Origin: Mucilaginibacter robiniae
Lineage (GTDB): Bacteria; Bacteroidota; Bacteroidia; Sphingobacteriales; Sphingobacteriaceae
Length of the DNA: 64,000 nt
Reading direction: 5' to 3'
NCBI RefSeq assembly: GCF_012849215.1
Contig: NZ_CP051682.1
Span: 1,860,001 to 1,924,000, forward strand
The notes beneath the pieces were generated by a model. That model had not been told where the DNA came from, did no database searches, and saw nothing but the letters and a program-made list of their open reading frames with translations. Made by a program: the position numbers and the translations under genes. Of this stretch, positions 17,854 through 26,476 are shown piece by piece (the first letter of the stretch is position 1; the number at the start of each line of letters is the position of its first letter).

Positions 17854-17884
17854 TAAAAAAGCCGCTGGACAATCTCCAGCGGCT
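17854..17884 (-). terminator. Intrinsic terminator between anmK and the amidohydrolases
   Basis: GCCGCTGGA/TCCAGCGGC (17861-17869 and 17875-17883), a perfect 9-bp stem. On the minus strand it is followed by a T-run, so it ends the amidohydrolase operon. It may also stop anmK transcripts. Confidence 0.85.
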
Positions 17885-17907
17885 TAACAAACTTCTAAAA
17901 AAAGTAA

Positions 17908-19233
17908 TTACATTTTGGTAGGTACACCATACTTGTCGCTGAACTTTTTGTACAACTGCTTGTGCCAAGTGTCGAGGTTTACACTACGGCCTTGAATGTA
18001 TTCGTTGGTGACATCCAGGGTCAGCATATCCAGCGCATCTCCGTTCGAGATGAACAGGTTGGCATCTTTGCCCACTTCCAGCGTACCGGTAGTTTTATCG
18101 ATACCTAAAATTTTGGCGTTGTTCAAGGTAATCATGGATACGGCTTGTTCTTTGGTTAAACCATAACCTACGGCCTCACCCGCCTCAAAAGGCAAGTTAC
18201 GCTGGCGCCAGAAACCAATACCCGTTAAGCCGTACAATACGCCGGCCTGCTGTAATAAATACGGCATTTTATAAGGTTGATATACATCATCGTCATCACG
18301 CTCGGGTAAAGTTTGGGTTTCTTTCAGAATAACCGGAACGTTGTTCTGTTTTAAAATATCAGCTACCAGGTAGGCATCTTTACCGCCCACAATAACCGCT
18401 TGCAGCTTAAACCTTTTGGCAAAGCTTACGGCTTGTGCTATCTCTTTAGCACCATCGGCATTGATAAACAGCTTTTTGGTACCGTTAAACAAGCCACGCA
18501 TAGCTTCCAACCGGATGTTGGTAGTAGTATGCCGGCTTTCGGCAGCATAGCCTTGCGCCTGGGTGAACAAGCTGGTTAAATCATCAATAGCGCGTTGTGC
18601 AATTTCGGCAGGCGATTCTTGCGGACCAGCTCCCGGCAACTGGAACCCACCACGACGGCCACGTGCCGCGCGGGCTACCGGCCAGGTAAGGTGAATGCCG
18701 ATGTCTTTTTTATAAGCGGCATCTTCCCAGTTCCAACCATCCAGCATCATCACAGATGATTCGCCTGAAACGCGACCACCTTCAGGGGTAGGCTGCGCCA
18801 GCACAATACCGTTAGCCCGAACAGTAGGAATAACCTTTGAATCGGTATTGAACGCAATCAGTGAACGCACATGCGGGTTCAGATCGCCGGTTTCACTATC
18901 ATCTACCGTACCGCGTGCGCCTTCTTCAATCTCTACCAAACCTAAACTGGTAATGGGGCAAATAAAACCCGGATATACTTGTTTGCCGGCAGCATCCACC
19001 ACGGTAGCGCCAGCAGTATTTGGTGCCGAGCCTTCGCCTACAGCGGTAATTTTACCTTTATTGAAAGCTATATAGCCATTATTGATGACCTGGCCATTGC
19101 CAATATGTATAGTTGCACCTGTAATAACGATAGGGCCAGCCTGTGGTTTGCCTGGCGATATAGTAGCCTGCCCGAAAGTGAGGGCTGCACTAAACAGCAA
19201 TCCCCCGATACTTAATATGAATTTCTTTTTCAT
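17908..19233 (-). CDS. Exported amidohydrolase-like protein, probably metal-site deficient
   Basis: A 441-residue protein with a signal peptide (MKKKFILSIGGLLFSAALTFGQ). The composite beta-sandwich of imidazolonepropionase-like amidohydrolases is visible (IVITGATIHIGNGQVINNGYIAF, GKQVYPGFICPI), and so is the C-terminal MITLNNAKILGIDKTTGTLEVGKDANLFISNGD. In active members the strand ending 'PGxID' is followed by HxH. Here the equivalent is PGFICPITSLG with no histidines, so this is probably a non-catalytic or altered subunit. It follows the two-module amidohydrolase gene by 21 nt and is likely its cotranscribed partner in the periplasm. Confidence 0.75.
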   Translation of the reverse strand: MKKKFILSIGGLLFSAALTFGQATISPGKPQAGPIVITGATIHIGNGQVINNGYIAFNKGKITAVGEGSAPNTAGATVVDAAGKQVYPGFICPITSLGLVEIEEGARGTVDDSETGDLNPHVRSLIAFNTDSKVIPTVRANGIVLAQPTPEGGRVSGESSVMMLDGWNWEDAAYKKDIGIHLTWPVARAARGRRGGFQLPGAGPQESPAEIAQRAIDDLTSLFTQAQGYAAESRHTTTNIRLEAMRGLFNGTKKLFINADGAKEIAQAVSFAKRFKLQAVIVGGKDAYLVADILKQNNVPVILKETQTLPERDDDDVYQPYKMPYLLQQAGVLYGLTGIGFWRQRNLPFEAGEAVGYGLTKEQAVSMITLNNAKILGIDKTTGTLEVGKDANLFISNGDALDMLTLDVTNEYIQGRSVNLDTWHKQLYKKFSDKYGVPTKM

Positions 19234-19254
19234 GTGTAATTATTGAATGAAGGA

Positions 19255-22200
19255 TTACTTTTTATCTTGACCTGCCTGCTGAACCTGAACCATGTTGCCG
19301 TTTCTATCCAGCTGCTGCATGTTGTTGTAAGCATCGGCAACTACATAAGCGGCATCTTCAATATCATCGCAGGTGTACAACTGGCGACGACGTGGCATTG
19401 CACCACGTTGCGTAACCGCACCCGCATTTTTAGCCTGAATCATTTTTTGGATGATGCGGCCTTCTTCCGCTTTCATTTCTTTCTGACGTTGGGCATCTTT
19501 ATCATACTCCCAGTAAGGTACGCCATCCACAAAGGTTTTTTCGCATACGGCGTAAATAGAAAGCGGATCTGCTGACCATAGTACCACGTCGGCATCTTTA
19601 CCCGGTTTGATACTGCCTACGCGATTGTCAATGTGCAGCATTTTGGCCGGGTTCAAGGTTACCATTTTTAAGGCTTCCTCTTCGCTCATTTTACCATAAG
19701 TTACTGATTTACCAGCTTCCTGGTTCAGGCGGCGGGCCATCTCGGCATCATCCGAGTTGATAGCTACCGGAATACCTACTTCGGTCATGATGTTGGCATT
19801 GTATGGAATAGCATCTTGCACTTCCATTTTGTAAGCCCACCAGTCTGAGAAAGTAGAAGCGGCAATACCATGCGCTTTCATTTTATCAGCCACTTTGTAC
19901 CCTTCCAGAATGTGGGTAAAGGTGTTGATTTTGAAACCCAGGCTATCGGCCACGTGCATCAGCATATTGATTTCTGATTGTACGTAAGAGTGGCAGGTAA
20001 TATGGCGGGTATCATCTAGAATTTCGGCTAGCGCTTCCAGTTCCAGATCACGGCGTACGTTGTTGTTTTTAACCGCACGAGCTGCTTTGTATTCTTTAGC
20101 ACGGGTAAAGGCATCAACATAAACTTCCTCAACGCCCATACGGGTTTGCGGGAAACGCGTGTTTGGATTGCCGAATTGCTGCGGCGAGTTGCTTTGTTTT
20201 ACGTTTTCCCCTAAAGCAAACTTGATAAATTGCGGCGCACCTTCAAACTTCATTTGCTCAGGTGTTACGCCCCAACGGTGTTTAATAATGTAGGTTTGGC
20301 CACCCACCGGATTAGCCGAACCATGCAGAATATGCGAAATAGTAACTCCGCCAGCCAATTGCCGGTATAATTCAACATCAGTAGCATCCAGTACATCGCC
20401 AATGCGCACCTCTGAGGTTACGGCTTGAGTACCTTCGTTAATGCCGCCAGTAGCTGCAATGTGCGAGTGCTCGTCAATAATTCCCGGCGAAATATGTTTG
20501 CCGGTGGCGTCAATTACACGCGCATTGCCAGCCGACAGGTTTTTACCTACGGCTTTAATTTTACCGTTTTCAATCAGCACATCCGTATTTTTCAGGATGC
20601 CATCTTTCTCGTTCGTCCAAACGGTAGCGTTTTTAAATAATACGGTTTGCGCTTTAGGCACTTCGGTAAAACCATAAGCCGCAAACGGGTACACTACCGG
20701 ACCAACCGGGCTTGCCGGGCGTTGGCCGTTAGTACCAGCCATACCATTGCCCATACCTCCAAAACCACCACGACCACCTGCATTAGCAGCCGGAGCTGGT
20801 CCGCTGTAGGTAGCCGTCCAGTTAAATACACTGCCATCAGGCGCTGTACCTGTACCGCTTAGGGATGCAGGTGAGCTACCTGAAACATAACCACTCAAAC
20901 GAATTACGCCTGAAGGCTGGTTGCGTGAGGTAAAGTAAATACTTACCAAATCGCCATTGCGGGTAATGGTACCGGTAGCACGTACACTATCTGCACCACT
21001 ACGGCCTACATTAACCGAGTAAACAGCCGTAGTACCACTGATGGCCAAGGTAGCACCGCTTAACACACTGCTGTTAAAGGCGTATGTTCCGCGCAGGTCA
21101 GCTACGTCCATTTTGGTCACCACAAATGGCCGGCCTTCTACCCAGTTCTCAAAAATGATATTATCAGGTTTAAACAAACCGTTTGAGGTAATGATAAAAT
21201 TGGCCATTTTACCTTTGGTCAGTGTACCTACCCGATCAGCCACGCCTAGCATTTCGGCAGGTGTGGTGGTTAAAGCCGTTAAGGCTTGCTTTTCGGTAAG
21301 GCCGTTAGTTATGGCACTACGCAGGTTAATCCAGAAATCGCGGGTATTAGCTAAACCGAAAGAGGTAATGGCAAAGCGTACACCTGCTTTTTCTAAAGCT
21401 GCCGGGTTAGTGGGTGCCAGTTCCCAGTCTTTCAGTTGTTCATAGCTTACACTGCGGGCATCCAATGGGTCTTCTACATCATACGGAGCCGGAAAATCAA
21501 GCGGTACAATCAGGCTGCTGCCGGTAGCTTTTACGGCGGCAATGTTCTGGTATTCCTTACCATTGGTTTTCATGATGTACTGCTTGCCGAACTCTTTGGC
21601 TATTTTATCAGCACGCAAAAGGCTTTGCATGTCGCTTACTTCAAAAATTTGCGGCAGGGTTTGTGTTCGGTTAAACTCGGCTAATGATATATTGTACTCG
21701 CTTTTCTGGGTTTTGTACCACTGCGCATCATAATAGGTTTGGCGTATCAGGGCTATGGTACCCATCAGTGATGAAGGGTAATTGGTAGCTGCTGTACCTT
21801 TGTTGAAAGAATAGTTAGCTGCAGCCTGATCGTTCAGCATAACTTCGTTATCACGCTCGTTACCTAAACTTACTACAGCCGAAACACCGCGCACAATACC
21901 ATCCTGCACCAGAGTTTGCACCGTACCGAAACCGTTTCTTTTATACTCTTCGGCCCGAACGCTGTTAACGTGGAACAAGTTTTTAGCATTTACATCGGCA
22001 CGGATGGCTTCGTTCCAGCCATAAGCGCCAGGCTTGGTAGATACCGGGTTAGATGAACGACCACCGAAAGCCATAGGCGTCATGGCTTGGCGCGGAGCTT
22101 CGGGCATACCATAGGTAGTAAAGGCATCAATTAAGCCGGGGTAAATGTATTTCCCTTTCAAATCAACCGTTACGTAACCTTTGCGCACGTTAACGCCTGA

Positions 22201-22401
22201 ACCGACGGCTTCAATTACGCGATCTTTAACCAGCAGCGTACCATTGGTAATGGTTTGCTCCGGACTCACCACAATGGTCGCATTGGTGAAAGCATACTGC
22301 CCCGGACGCACATCCCAAGCGCCATTTACCGGAAAAGTTTCCTGTGCATGGCTAAAATGGGTTACAGCAAGGGCAAAACAAGCAAGTAAAAGTTTTTTCA
22401 T
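19255..22401 (-). CDS. Exported double amidohydrolase (two imidazolonepropionase-like modules)
   Basis: A 1048-residue protein with signal peptide (MKKLLLACFALAVTHFSHA). Module 1 (~30-420) has the amidohydrolase sandwich, but YPGLIDAFTTYG stands where PGxIDxHxH is expected. A beta-rich region (~430-540) and a Gly/Ala-rich linker (~545-570) follow. Module 2 (~580-1010) carries SPGIIDEHSHI (His ~642 and 644), later TCHSYVQSEI and NSDDAEMARR, so it keeps the metal ligands. One active and one degenerate module in a chain is known in Bacteroidota exported amidohydrolases. The substrate is unknown; a cyclic amide or peptide in the periplasm is plausible. Confidence 0.82.
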   Translation of the reverse strand: MKKLLLACFALAVTHFSHAQETFPVNGAWDVRPGQYAFTNATIVVSPEQTITNGTLLVKDRVIEAVGSGVNVRKGYVTVDLKGKYIYPGLIDAFTTYGMPEAPRQAMTPMAFGGRSSNPVSTKPGAYGWNEAIRADVNAKNLFHVNSVRAEEYKRNGFGTVQTLVQDGIVRGVSAVVSLGNERDNEVMLNDQAAANYSFNKGTAATNYPSSLMGTIALIRQTYYDAQWYKTQKSEYNISLAEFNRTQTLPQIFEVSDMQSLLRADKIAKEFGKQYIMKTNGKEYQNIAAVKATGSSLIVPLDFPAPYDVEDPLDARSVSYEQLKDWELAPTNPAALEKAGVRFAITSFGLANTRDFWINLRSAITNGLTEKQALTALTTTPAEMLGVADRVGTLTKGKMANFIITSNGLFKPDNIIFENWVEGRPFVVTKMDVADLRGTYAFNSSVLSGATLAISGTTAVYSVNVGRSGADSVRATGTITRNGDLVSIYFTSRNQPSGVIRLSGYVSGSSPASLSGTGTAPDGSVFNWTATYSGPAPAANAGGRGGFGGMGNGMAGTNGQRPASPVGPVVYPFAAYGFTEVPKAQTVLFKNATVWTNEKDGILKNTDVLIENGKIKAVGKNLSAGNARVIDATGKHISPGIIDEHSHIAATGGINEGTQAVTSEVRIGDVLDATDVELYRQLAGGVTISHILHGSANPVGGQTYIIKHRWGVTPEQMKFEGAPQFIKFALGENVKQSNSPQQFGNPNTRFPQTRMGVEEVYVDAFTRAKEYKAARAVKNNNVRRDLELEALAEILDDTRHITCHSYVQSEINMLMHVADSLGFKINTFTHILEGYKVADKMKAHGIAASTFSDWWAYKMEVQDAIPYNANIMTEVGIPVAINSDDAEMARRLNQEAGKSVTYGKMSEEEALKMVTLNPAKMLHIDNRVGSIKPGKDADVVLWSADPLSIYAVCEKTFVDGVPYWEYDKDAQRQKEMKAEEGRIIQKMIQAKNAGAVTQRGAMPRRRQLYTCDDIEDAAYVVADAYNNMQQLDRNGNMVQVQQAGQDKK

Positions 22402-22662
22402 TTTGCAGTTTTAAAGTTTTGCCCTAAAATATTTAAAGATTCGGTTTAAACAGCTTAATATCTTTAAGAATAATGCATTTGTTACAACAATTTACCCTTA
22501 CAAAGCGTTTACTACACCGCTTTTCTCACTCTTAACCTGAAATAACACCTCAATACTCCATCATTTACTCCCTACTTATGGGCTTATCTGTTATGAAATA
22601 CACCTGTTGCGTTATAGCAGCCAAGGATATTTTTTTACTTATATTCGCAAAAATTTAGTTTT

Positions 22663-23109
22663 ATGAATTCATACAGCATTCTTAAATACTTGCATTCGGG
22701 TTTCAGATTTGTAGTATTGGTATTAATTTTAGTAGCTATTATCCAAGCTATATCAGGCTGGATGGGCAAAAAAGCTTATACCCAAGGCAACCGCAAGCTA
22801 AACCTATTCGCCATGATTTCGGCCCATGTGCAGTTGTTGATTGGTTTGGCGTTATATTTTGTGAGCCCATTTGTGCAGTTTAACCATGCTGCTATGCAAG
22901 AACCCAGCACCCGTTACTGGACTGCCGAACATATTACCATGATGATTGTAGCGATCATCCTGATTACCATTGGTCACAGCAAATCTAAGAAAGCCGTACT
23001 GCCCGAAGCAAAGCATCGTGCTATTGCCATTTTCTATATTTTAGCCGTTGTAATAGTGGTTGCAGCTATTGCCATGAGCCACCGTCCATTTTTCGGTATT
23101 ACGGGTTAA
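22663..23109 (+). CDS. Four-helix membrane protein, cytochrome b-like
   Basis: A 148-residue protein with four predicted helices (~15-33, 50-70, 88-104, 120-140). Histidines sit in or near them: KYLHSGFRF, ISAHVQLLIG, TAEHITMMIV and ITIGHSKSK. Paired His across helices is the expected pattern for b-type heme. Similar Bacteroidota proteins are usually labelled 'cytochrome B', but I see no firm diagnostic motif. It is a single gene just before the trp leader. The next promoter lies only ~20 bp past its stop, with no terminator between, so some read-through into the trp leader is possible. Confidence 0.5.
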   Translation: MNSYSILKYLHSGFRFVVLVLILVAIIQAISGWMGKKAYTQGNRKLNLFAMISAHVQLLIGLALYFVSPFVQFNHAAMQEPSTRYWTAEHITMMIVAIILITIGHSKSKKAVLPEAKHRAIAIFYILAVVIVVAAIAMSHRPFFGITG

Positions 23110-23127
23110 TATATATTTAACAAATAA

Positions 23128-23157
23128 TTTGCATTATCATATTTCTTTATATATTTG
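23128..23157 (+). promoter_or_regulatory. Promoter of the trp operon
   Basis: -33 TTTG at 23128-23131, an 18-base spacer, then -7 TATATTTG at 23150-23157. This is one of the best promoter matches in the window. The predicted transcript starts around 23161-23165, just before the leader peptide ATG at 23168. Confidence 0.7.
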
Positions 23158-23167
23158 CTCTTGTTAT

Positions 23168-23227
23168 ATGATAATTAAAGCACATAACCTAACTTGGTGG
23201 CACCTGATTAAACAGGCAGCCGGTTAG
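23168..23227 (+). CDS. Trp leader peptide with tandem Trp codons
   Basis: A 19-codon reading frame with ATG at 23168 and TAG at 23225-23227. Codons 10 and 11 are TGG TGG (23195-23200), giving an N-L-T-W-W-H-L stretch. It lies between a strong promoter and an intrinsic terminator placed before trpE. Two adjacent Trp codons in a 19-codon frame are very unlikely by chance, and this is the classical TrpL arrangement. The predicted 5' leader is only a few bases and there is no Shine-Dalgarno, which is normal in Bacteroidota. Its product is presumably degraded; the translation event itself is the sensor of charged tRNA-Trp. Confidence 0.8.
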   Translation: MIIKAHNLTWWHLIKQAAG

Positions 23228-23303
23228 TTTATTGATTTGTAAAGATTAAAACAATTATAAACCTGATTTGAGAACCCGGCGCCAATTACGTCGGGTTTTT
23301 TTG
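23219..23303 (+). promoter_or_regulatory. Transcription attenuator before trpE
   Basis: The terminator is AACCCG (23273-23278) paired with CGGGTT (23292-23297), followed by a run of T. The antiterminator pairs GCCGGTT (23219-23225) with AACCCGGC (23273-23280), using one bulged C. The antiterminator's 5' strand overlaps the leader peptide's last codons and reaches the first base of its stop. A ribosome stalled at the Trp codons leaves it free, while one at the stop hides it and lets the terminator form. Confidence 0.78.
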
Positions 23304-23313
23304 TTTTAAGAAT

Positions 23314-24729
23314 ATGACTATGCACACCTACAAACTGGTTACAACGTATAAAAAGCTACTGGCCGATACCACCACGCCAGTAAGTATTTACCTGCGTTTG
23401 CGTGATGTTTTCCCCAACTCGCTGCTGCTGGAAAGTTCGGACTACCATAGCCGTGATAACAGCCTGAGTTTTATCTGCTGCGAACCTATCAGTGGCTTGC
23501 TGCTGAATAAGGGAACACTGACCCGCTACTACCCCGATGGCAGCAAGGAAACCGACCAGCCCGGCACGTTTAGCCTGATTAATTGCATAGATGAATTTTT
23601 AAAACGCTTTGCTACTGATACGCTGCCGCTTAAAATTCCAACCAACGGTTTATTCGGCTACTTTACCCATGAAGCGGTGGAGCATTTTGAAACGATCCGC
23701 TTAAAACAGGTAGCTGAAGATATACGGCAGATACCCGAAATGCAGTATCATATTTACCGCTACATCATAGCGATTGACCACTTCAAGAACGAACTGTATA
23801 TTTTCCATAACCAGGTTGAAGGTGATACTGAAGTGAAAGGCACTGAAAAAATTGAGTACCTGATTCAGAACAAAGATTTTCCGGAGTACCATTTTCAAAG
23901 CCAGGGTAATGAGCAATCCAACCTGACTGATGAAGGTTTTATAGCCCTGGTGGAAAAGGTAAAACAGCATGTGTACCGGGGTGATGTATTCCAGATTGTG
24001 CCTTCCAGAGCCTTTTCGCGCAGCTTTTTAGGTGATGAATTTAATGTATATCGGGCACTACGCTCCATTAACCCATCGCCCTATTTGTTTTATTTTGATT
24101 ATGGCAGTTTCCGCATTTTCGGCTCCTCGCCCGAAGCGCAGATTACCATCAAAAACCGCATAGCCAGCATTTACCCGATTGCCGGCACATTCAGGCGCAG
24201 CGGTGATGATGAAAAAGATGCCGAGGCAGCACGCGCATTGGAAAACGACCCGAAAGAATCGGCCGAACACGTAATGCTGGTTGATTTGGCCCGTAATGAC
24301 CTGAGCCGCCATTGCGAGCAGGTAGCGGTAAAATCATTCAAGCAGGTACAGTACTACTCGCATTTAATCCATTTGGTATCGCATGTAAGCGGTAAGCTAA
24401 GGCCCGATGTATCTTCATTTAAAATTGTAGCTGATACTTTCCCGGCTGGTACATTAAGTGGCGCCCCCAAGTACCGGGCTATGGAAATTATTGACGAGAA
24501 CGAGAACATCAAGCGCAGCTTTTACAGCGGTGCTATTGGCTACCTGGGCTTTAACGGCGATTTTAACCATGCCATCATGATTCGTTCGTTTTTAAGTAAA
24601 AACAACGTATTACATTACCAGGCTGGCGCAGGTATTGTGGCTGATTCGATACCTGAAAGCGAGTTGCAGGAAGTAAACAACAAGATTGCTGCGTTGCGTA
24701 AGGCTATGGAAATGGCAGAAGAAATATAA
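23314..24729 (+). CDS. trpE: Anthranilate synthase component I
   Basis: A 471-residue chorismate-utilising enzyme. The C-terminal core shows GSSPEAQI, PIAGTFRRSGDDEKD, LVDLARNDLSRHCEQV, FPAGTLSGAPKYRAMEI and YSGAIGYLGFNGD. The N-terminal LLES motif (residues 38-41) is the Trp feedback site, which favours TrpE over PabB. It makes anthranilate from chorismate with ammonia supplied by TrpG. It is first in a trpE-trpG-trpC run controlled by the attenuator immediately upstream. A second in-frame ATG two codons in is equally possible as start. Confidence 0.93.
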   Translation: MTMHTYKLVTTYKKLLADTTTPVSIYLRLRDVFPNSLLLESSDYHSRDNSLSFICCEPISGLLLNKGTLTRYYPDGSKETDQPGTFSLINCIDEFLKRFATDTLPLKIPTNGLFGYFTHEAVEHFETIRLKQVAEDIRQIPEMQYHIYRYIIAIDHFKNELYIFHNQVEGDTEVKGTEKIEYLIQNKDFPEYHFQSQGNEQSNLTDEGFIALVEKVKQHVYRGDVFQIVPSRAFSRSFLGDEFNVYRALRSINPSPYLFYFDYGSFRIFGSSPEAQITIKNRIASIYPIAGTFRRSGDDEKDAEAARALENDPKESAEHVMLVDLARNDLSRHCEQVAVKSFKQVQYYSHLIHLVSHVSGKLRPDVSSFKIVADTFPAGTLSGAPKYRAMEIIDENENIKRSFYSGAIGYLGFNGDFNHAIMIRSFLSKNNVLHYQAGAGIVADSIPESELQEVNNKIAALRKAMEMAEEI

Positions 24730-24795
24730 TGGTGAGTAGTGAATGGTAAAGGTAAATTATTATTGATTATTACCCTTGTCTGTATCATTTCACCA

Positions 24796-24868
24796 CCGTT
24801 GTTTGTGTCTTCACAAACAACTTTTAAATAGCACATAGGTGTGTTGTCTGCGAAGACACAGACAACGG
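24796..24868. repeat. Pair of inverted REP-like hairpins between trpE and trpG
   Basis: Unit 1 (24796-24821): stem GTTGTTTGTG/CACAAACAAC with loop TCTT. Unit 2 (24843-24868) is the same 26-base unit in reverse orientation, with stem GTTGTCTG/CAGACAAC. The units differ at three positions. Two of these form a compensating T-A to C-G pair exchange, so the hairpin itself is conserved. This is the BIME arrangement of REP elements. Confidence 0.72.
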
Positions 24869-24908
24869 CGAGAAAAGTATAGAAAAACATTAAAGAAGGT
24901 TTTGAGAG

Positions 24909-25568
24909 ATGGAAAGTTTGGGAAATCATAACAGCATGGAAAGTACACCAGCCCAAAAGCAGGAAGGTAAAATTTTAATTATTGATAATTACGATTCGTT
25001 CACGTACAACCTGGTACACCTGGTGAATGAGTTGGGCTTAACCTGCGAAGTTTGGCGAAACGATCAGTTCAAACTGGAAGATGTAGCACAGTTTGATAAA
25101 ATTATTCTATCGCCAGGACCGGGCATACCTTCTGAAGCAGGTTTGCTGCTGGATGTTATTAAAACCTATGCACCTACCAAAAGTATATTTGGTGTTTGCT
25201 TGGGTCAGCAGGCCATTGCCGAAGCTTTTGGCGGGCAACTATACAACTTAAGCCGACCGATGCATGGCATTGCTACGCCGGTAAAAGTAACCGACAGCGC
25301 AGAACCGTTGTTTAACGGCTTGCCTGAACAGATTAAAGTAGGCCGTTATCATTCGTGGGTAGTAGCCGAAAATGGTTTGCCGGAAGAACTAACTATTACT
25401 GCTATTGATGAAGCGGATAACTCCATTATGGCTTTGCGGCACAAAACGCTAGATGTGCGCGGTGTACAATTTCACCCTGAATCAGTATTAACTGAGTACG
25501 GCAAAGAAATGCTACACAACTGGCTGACTGCCCGATCTGACAATAGTGAAATGCCATCAGCAAACTAA
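24909..25568 (+). CDS. trpG: Anthranilate synthase component II (glutamine amidotransferase)
   Basis: A 219-residue class I glutamine amidotransferase. ILIIDNYDSFTYNLVHLV is the TrpG/PabA start. GVCLGQQAIAEAFGG carries the nucleophilic Cys, and the VQFHPESVLTEYG triad His-Glu is near the C-terminus. It hydrolyses Gln and passes ammonia to TrpE. The N-terminus has ~20 extra residues before the core, so the ATG at 24936 is an alternative start. It could also serve PabB, as in bacteria with a shared subunit. The 179-bp gap to trpE carries two REP-like hairpins that may uncouple expression. Confidence 0.9.
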   Translation: MESLGNHNSMESTPAQKQEGKILIIDNYDSFTYNLVHLVNELGLTCEVWRNDQFKLEDVAQFDKIILSPGPGIPSEAGLLLDVIKTYAPTKSIFGVCLGQQAIAEAFGGQLYNLSRPMHGIATPVKVTDSAEPLFNGLPEQIKVGRYHSWVVAENGLPEELTITAIDEADNSIMALRHKTLDVRGVQFHPESVLTEYGKEMLHNWLTARSDNSEMPSAN

Positions 25569-25637
25569 GTGGAGAGATAACAGTATATTCTATATACGAA
25601 CTTGATAACTATGCCCCATGAGGAGGCTGGGGGATTT

Positions 25638-26423
25638 ATGACGATTTTAGATAACATTGTATTAAAAAAGAAAAAAGAAGTAGCTGCTGCCAAAATGGTC
25701 ACTTCTTATACCCAATTGGAAGAACGCGAGATGTTTTTGCGCGATACGCTTTCCTTTCGTGATTTTTTGCTAAACCCTGCCCGTACCGGCATCATTGCCG
25801 AGTTTAAACGCAGGTCGCCATCTAAAGGTGTAATTAACGATGAGGCCAAAGTTGCCGATGTAACTATGGGTTACAATTCGGCCGGAGCCTCTGCCCTATC
25901 GGTACTAACCGACCGGCATTTTTTTGGCGGCCGTAAAATGGATTTACTGGAAGCCCGCAAGGTAAACCACATCCCGATTTTGCGCAAAGATTTCATGATT
26001 GATGAATATCAAATTGTTGAAGCCAAAACCCTGGGTGCTGATGTTATTCTGCTGATTGCCGCCATATTAACGCCTGAACAGATTAAACACTTTGCCACTA
26101 CTGCCAAAAGTGTGGGTTTGAATGTATTGCTGGAAGTGCACAATCAGGAAGAGCTGGAACGCAGCCTGGATGATAACGTGGATGCCGTTGGTGTAAATAA
26201 CCGTAATTTAGCTGATTTTACTACTTCGGTAGAAACTTCTTTCCGGTTGGTTGAACACATTCCCGATCAGTTTTTGAAAGTATCCGAAAGTGCCATCAGC
26301 AACCCGGAAACGATTAAAGAATTAAAAGCTGCCGGTTTTAATGGTTTTCTGATTGGTGAAAACTTTATGAAGCACCGCTACCCTGGCTATGCCATGGAAG
26401 AGTTTGTAAGGCAACTACAATAG
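25638..26423 (+). CDS. trpC: Indole-3-glycerol phosphate synthase
   Basis: A 261-residue TIM barrel from the ATG at 25638 (MTILDNIVLKKKKEVAAAK), the usual TrpC start; the frame is open to 25602. IIAEFKRRSPSKG, ALSVLTDRHFFGG, PILRKDFMIDEYQI, AVGVNNRNL and VSESAI hold the catalytic Lys/Glu/Asn sites. It closes CdRP to indole-3-glycerol phosphate. It follows trpG by 69 bp. The trpD gene that usually sits between them in related operons is absent, and no trpF, trpB or trpA follows in the window. An AGGAGG stretch at 25621-25626 is 12 bases before this ATG, a rare SD-like match here. Confidence 0.92.
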   Translation: MTILDNIVLKKKKEVAAAKMVTSYTQLEEREMFLRDTLSFRDFLLNPARTGIIAEFKRRSPSKGVINDEAKVADVTMGYNSAGASALSVLTDRHFFGGRKMDLLEARKVNHIPILRKDFMIDEYQIVEAKTLGADVILLIAAILTPEQIKHFATTAKSVGLNVLLEVHNQEELERSLDDNVDAVGVNNRNLADFTTSVETSFRLVEHIPDQFLKVSESAISNPETIKELKAAGFNGFLIGENFMKHRYPGYAMEEFVRQLQ

Positions 26424-26440
26424 GCAGACAAACTACGTGC

Positions 26441-26461
26441 ATGCCGAAACAAATTCGGCAT
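26441..26461. terminator. Hairpin between convergent trpC and GNAT genes
   Basis: ATGCCGAA/TTCGGCAT with a 5-base loop. There is no strong T-run on either side; it is likely a shared weak terminator. Confidence 0.45.
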
Positions 26462-26476
26462 AATAGGAAAAGGGCT

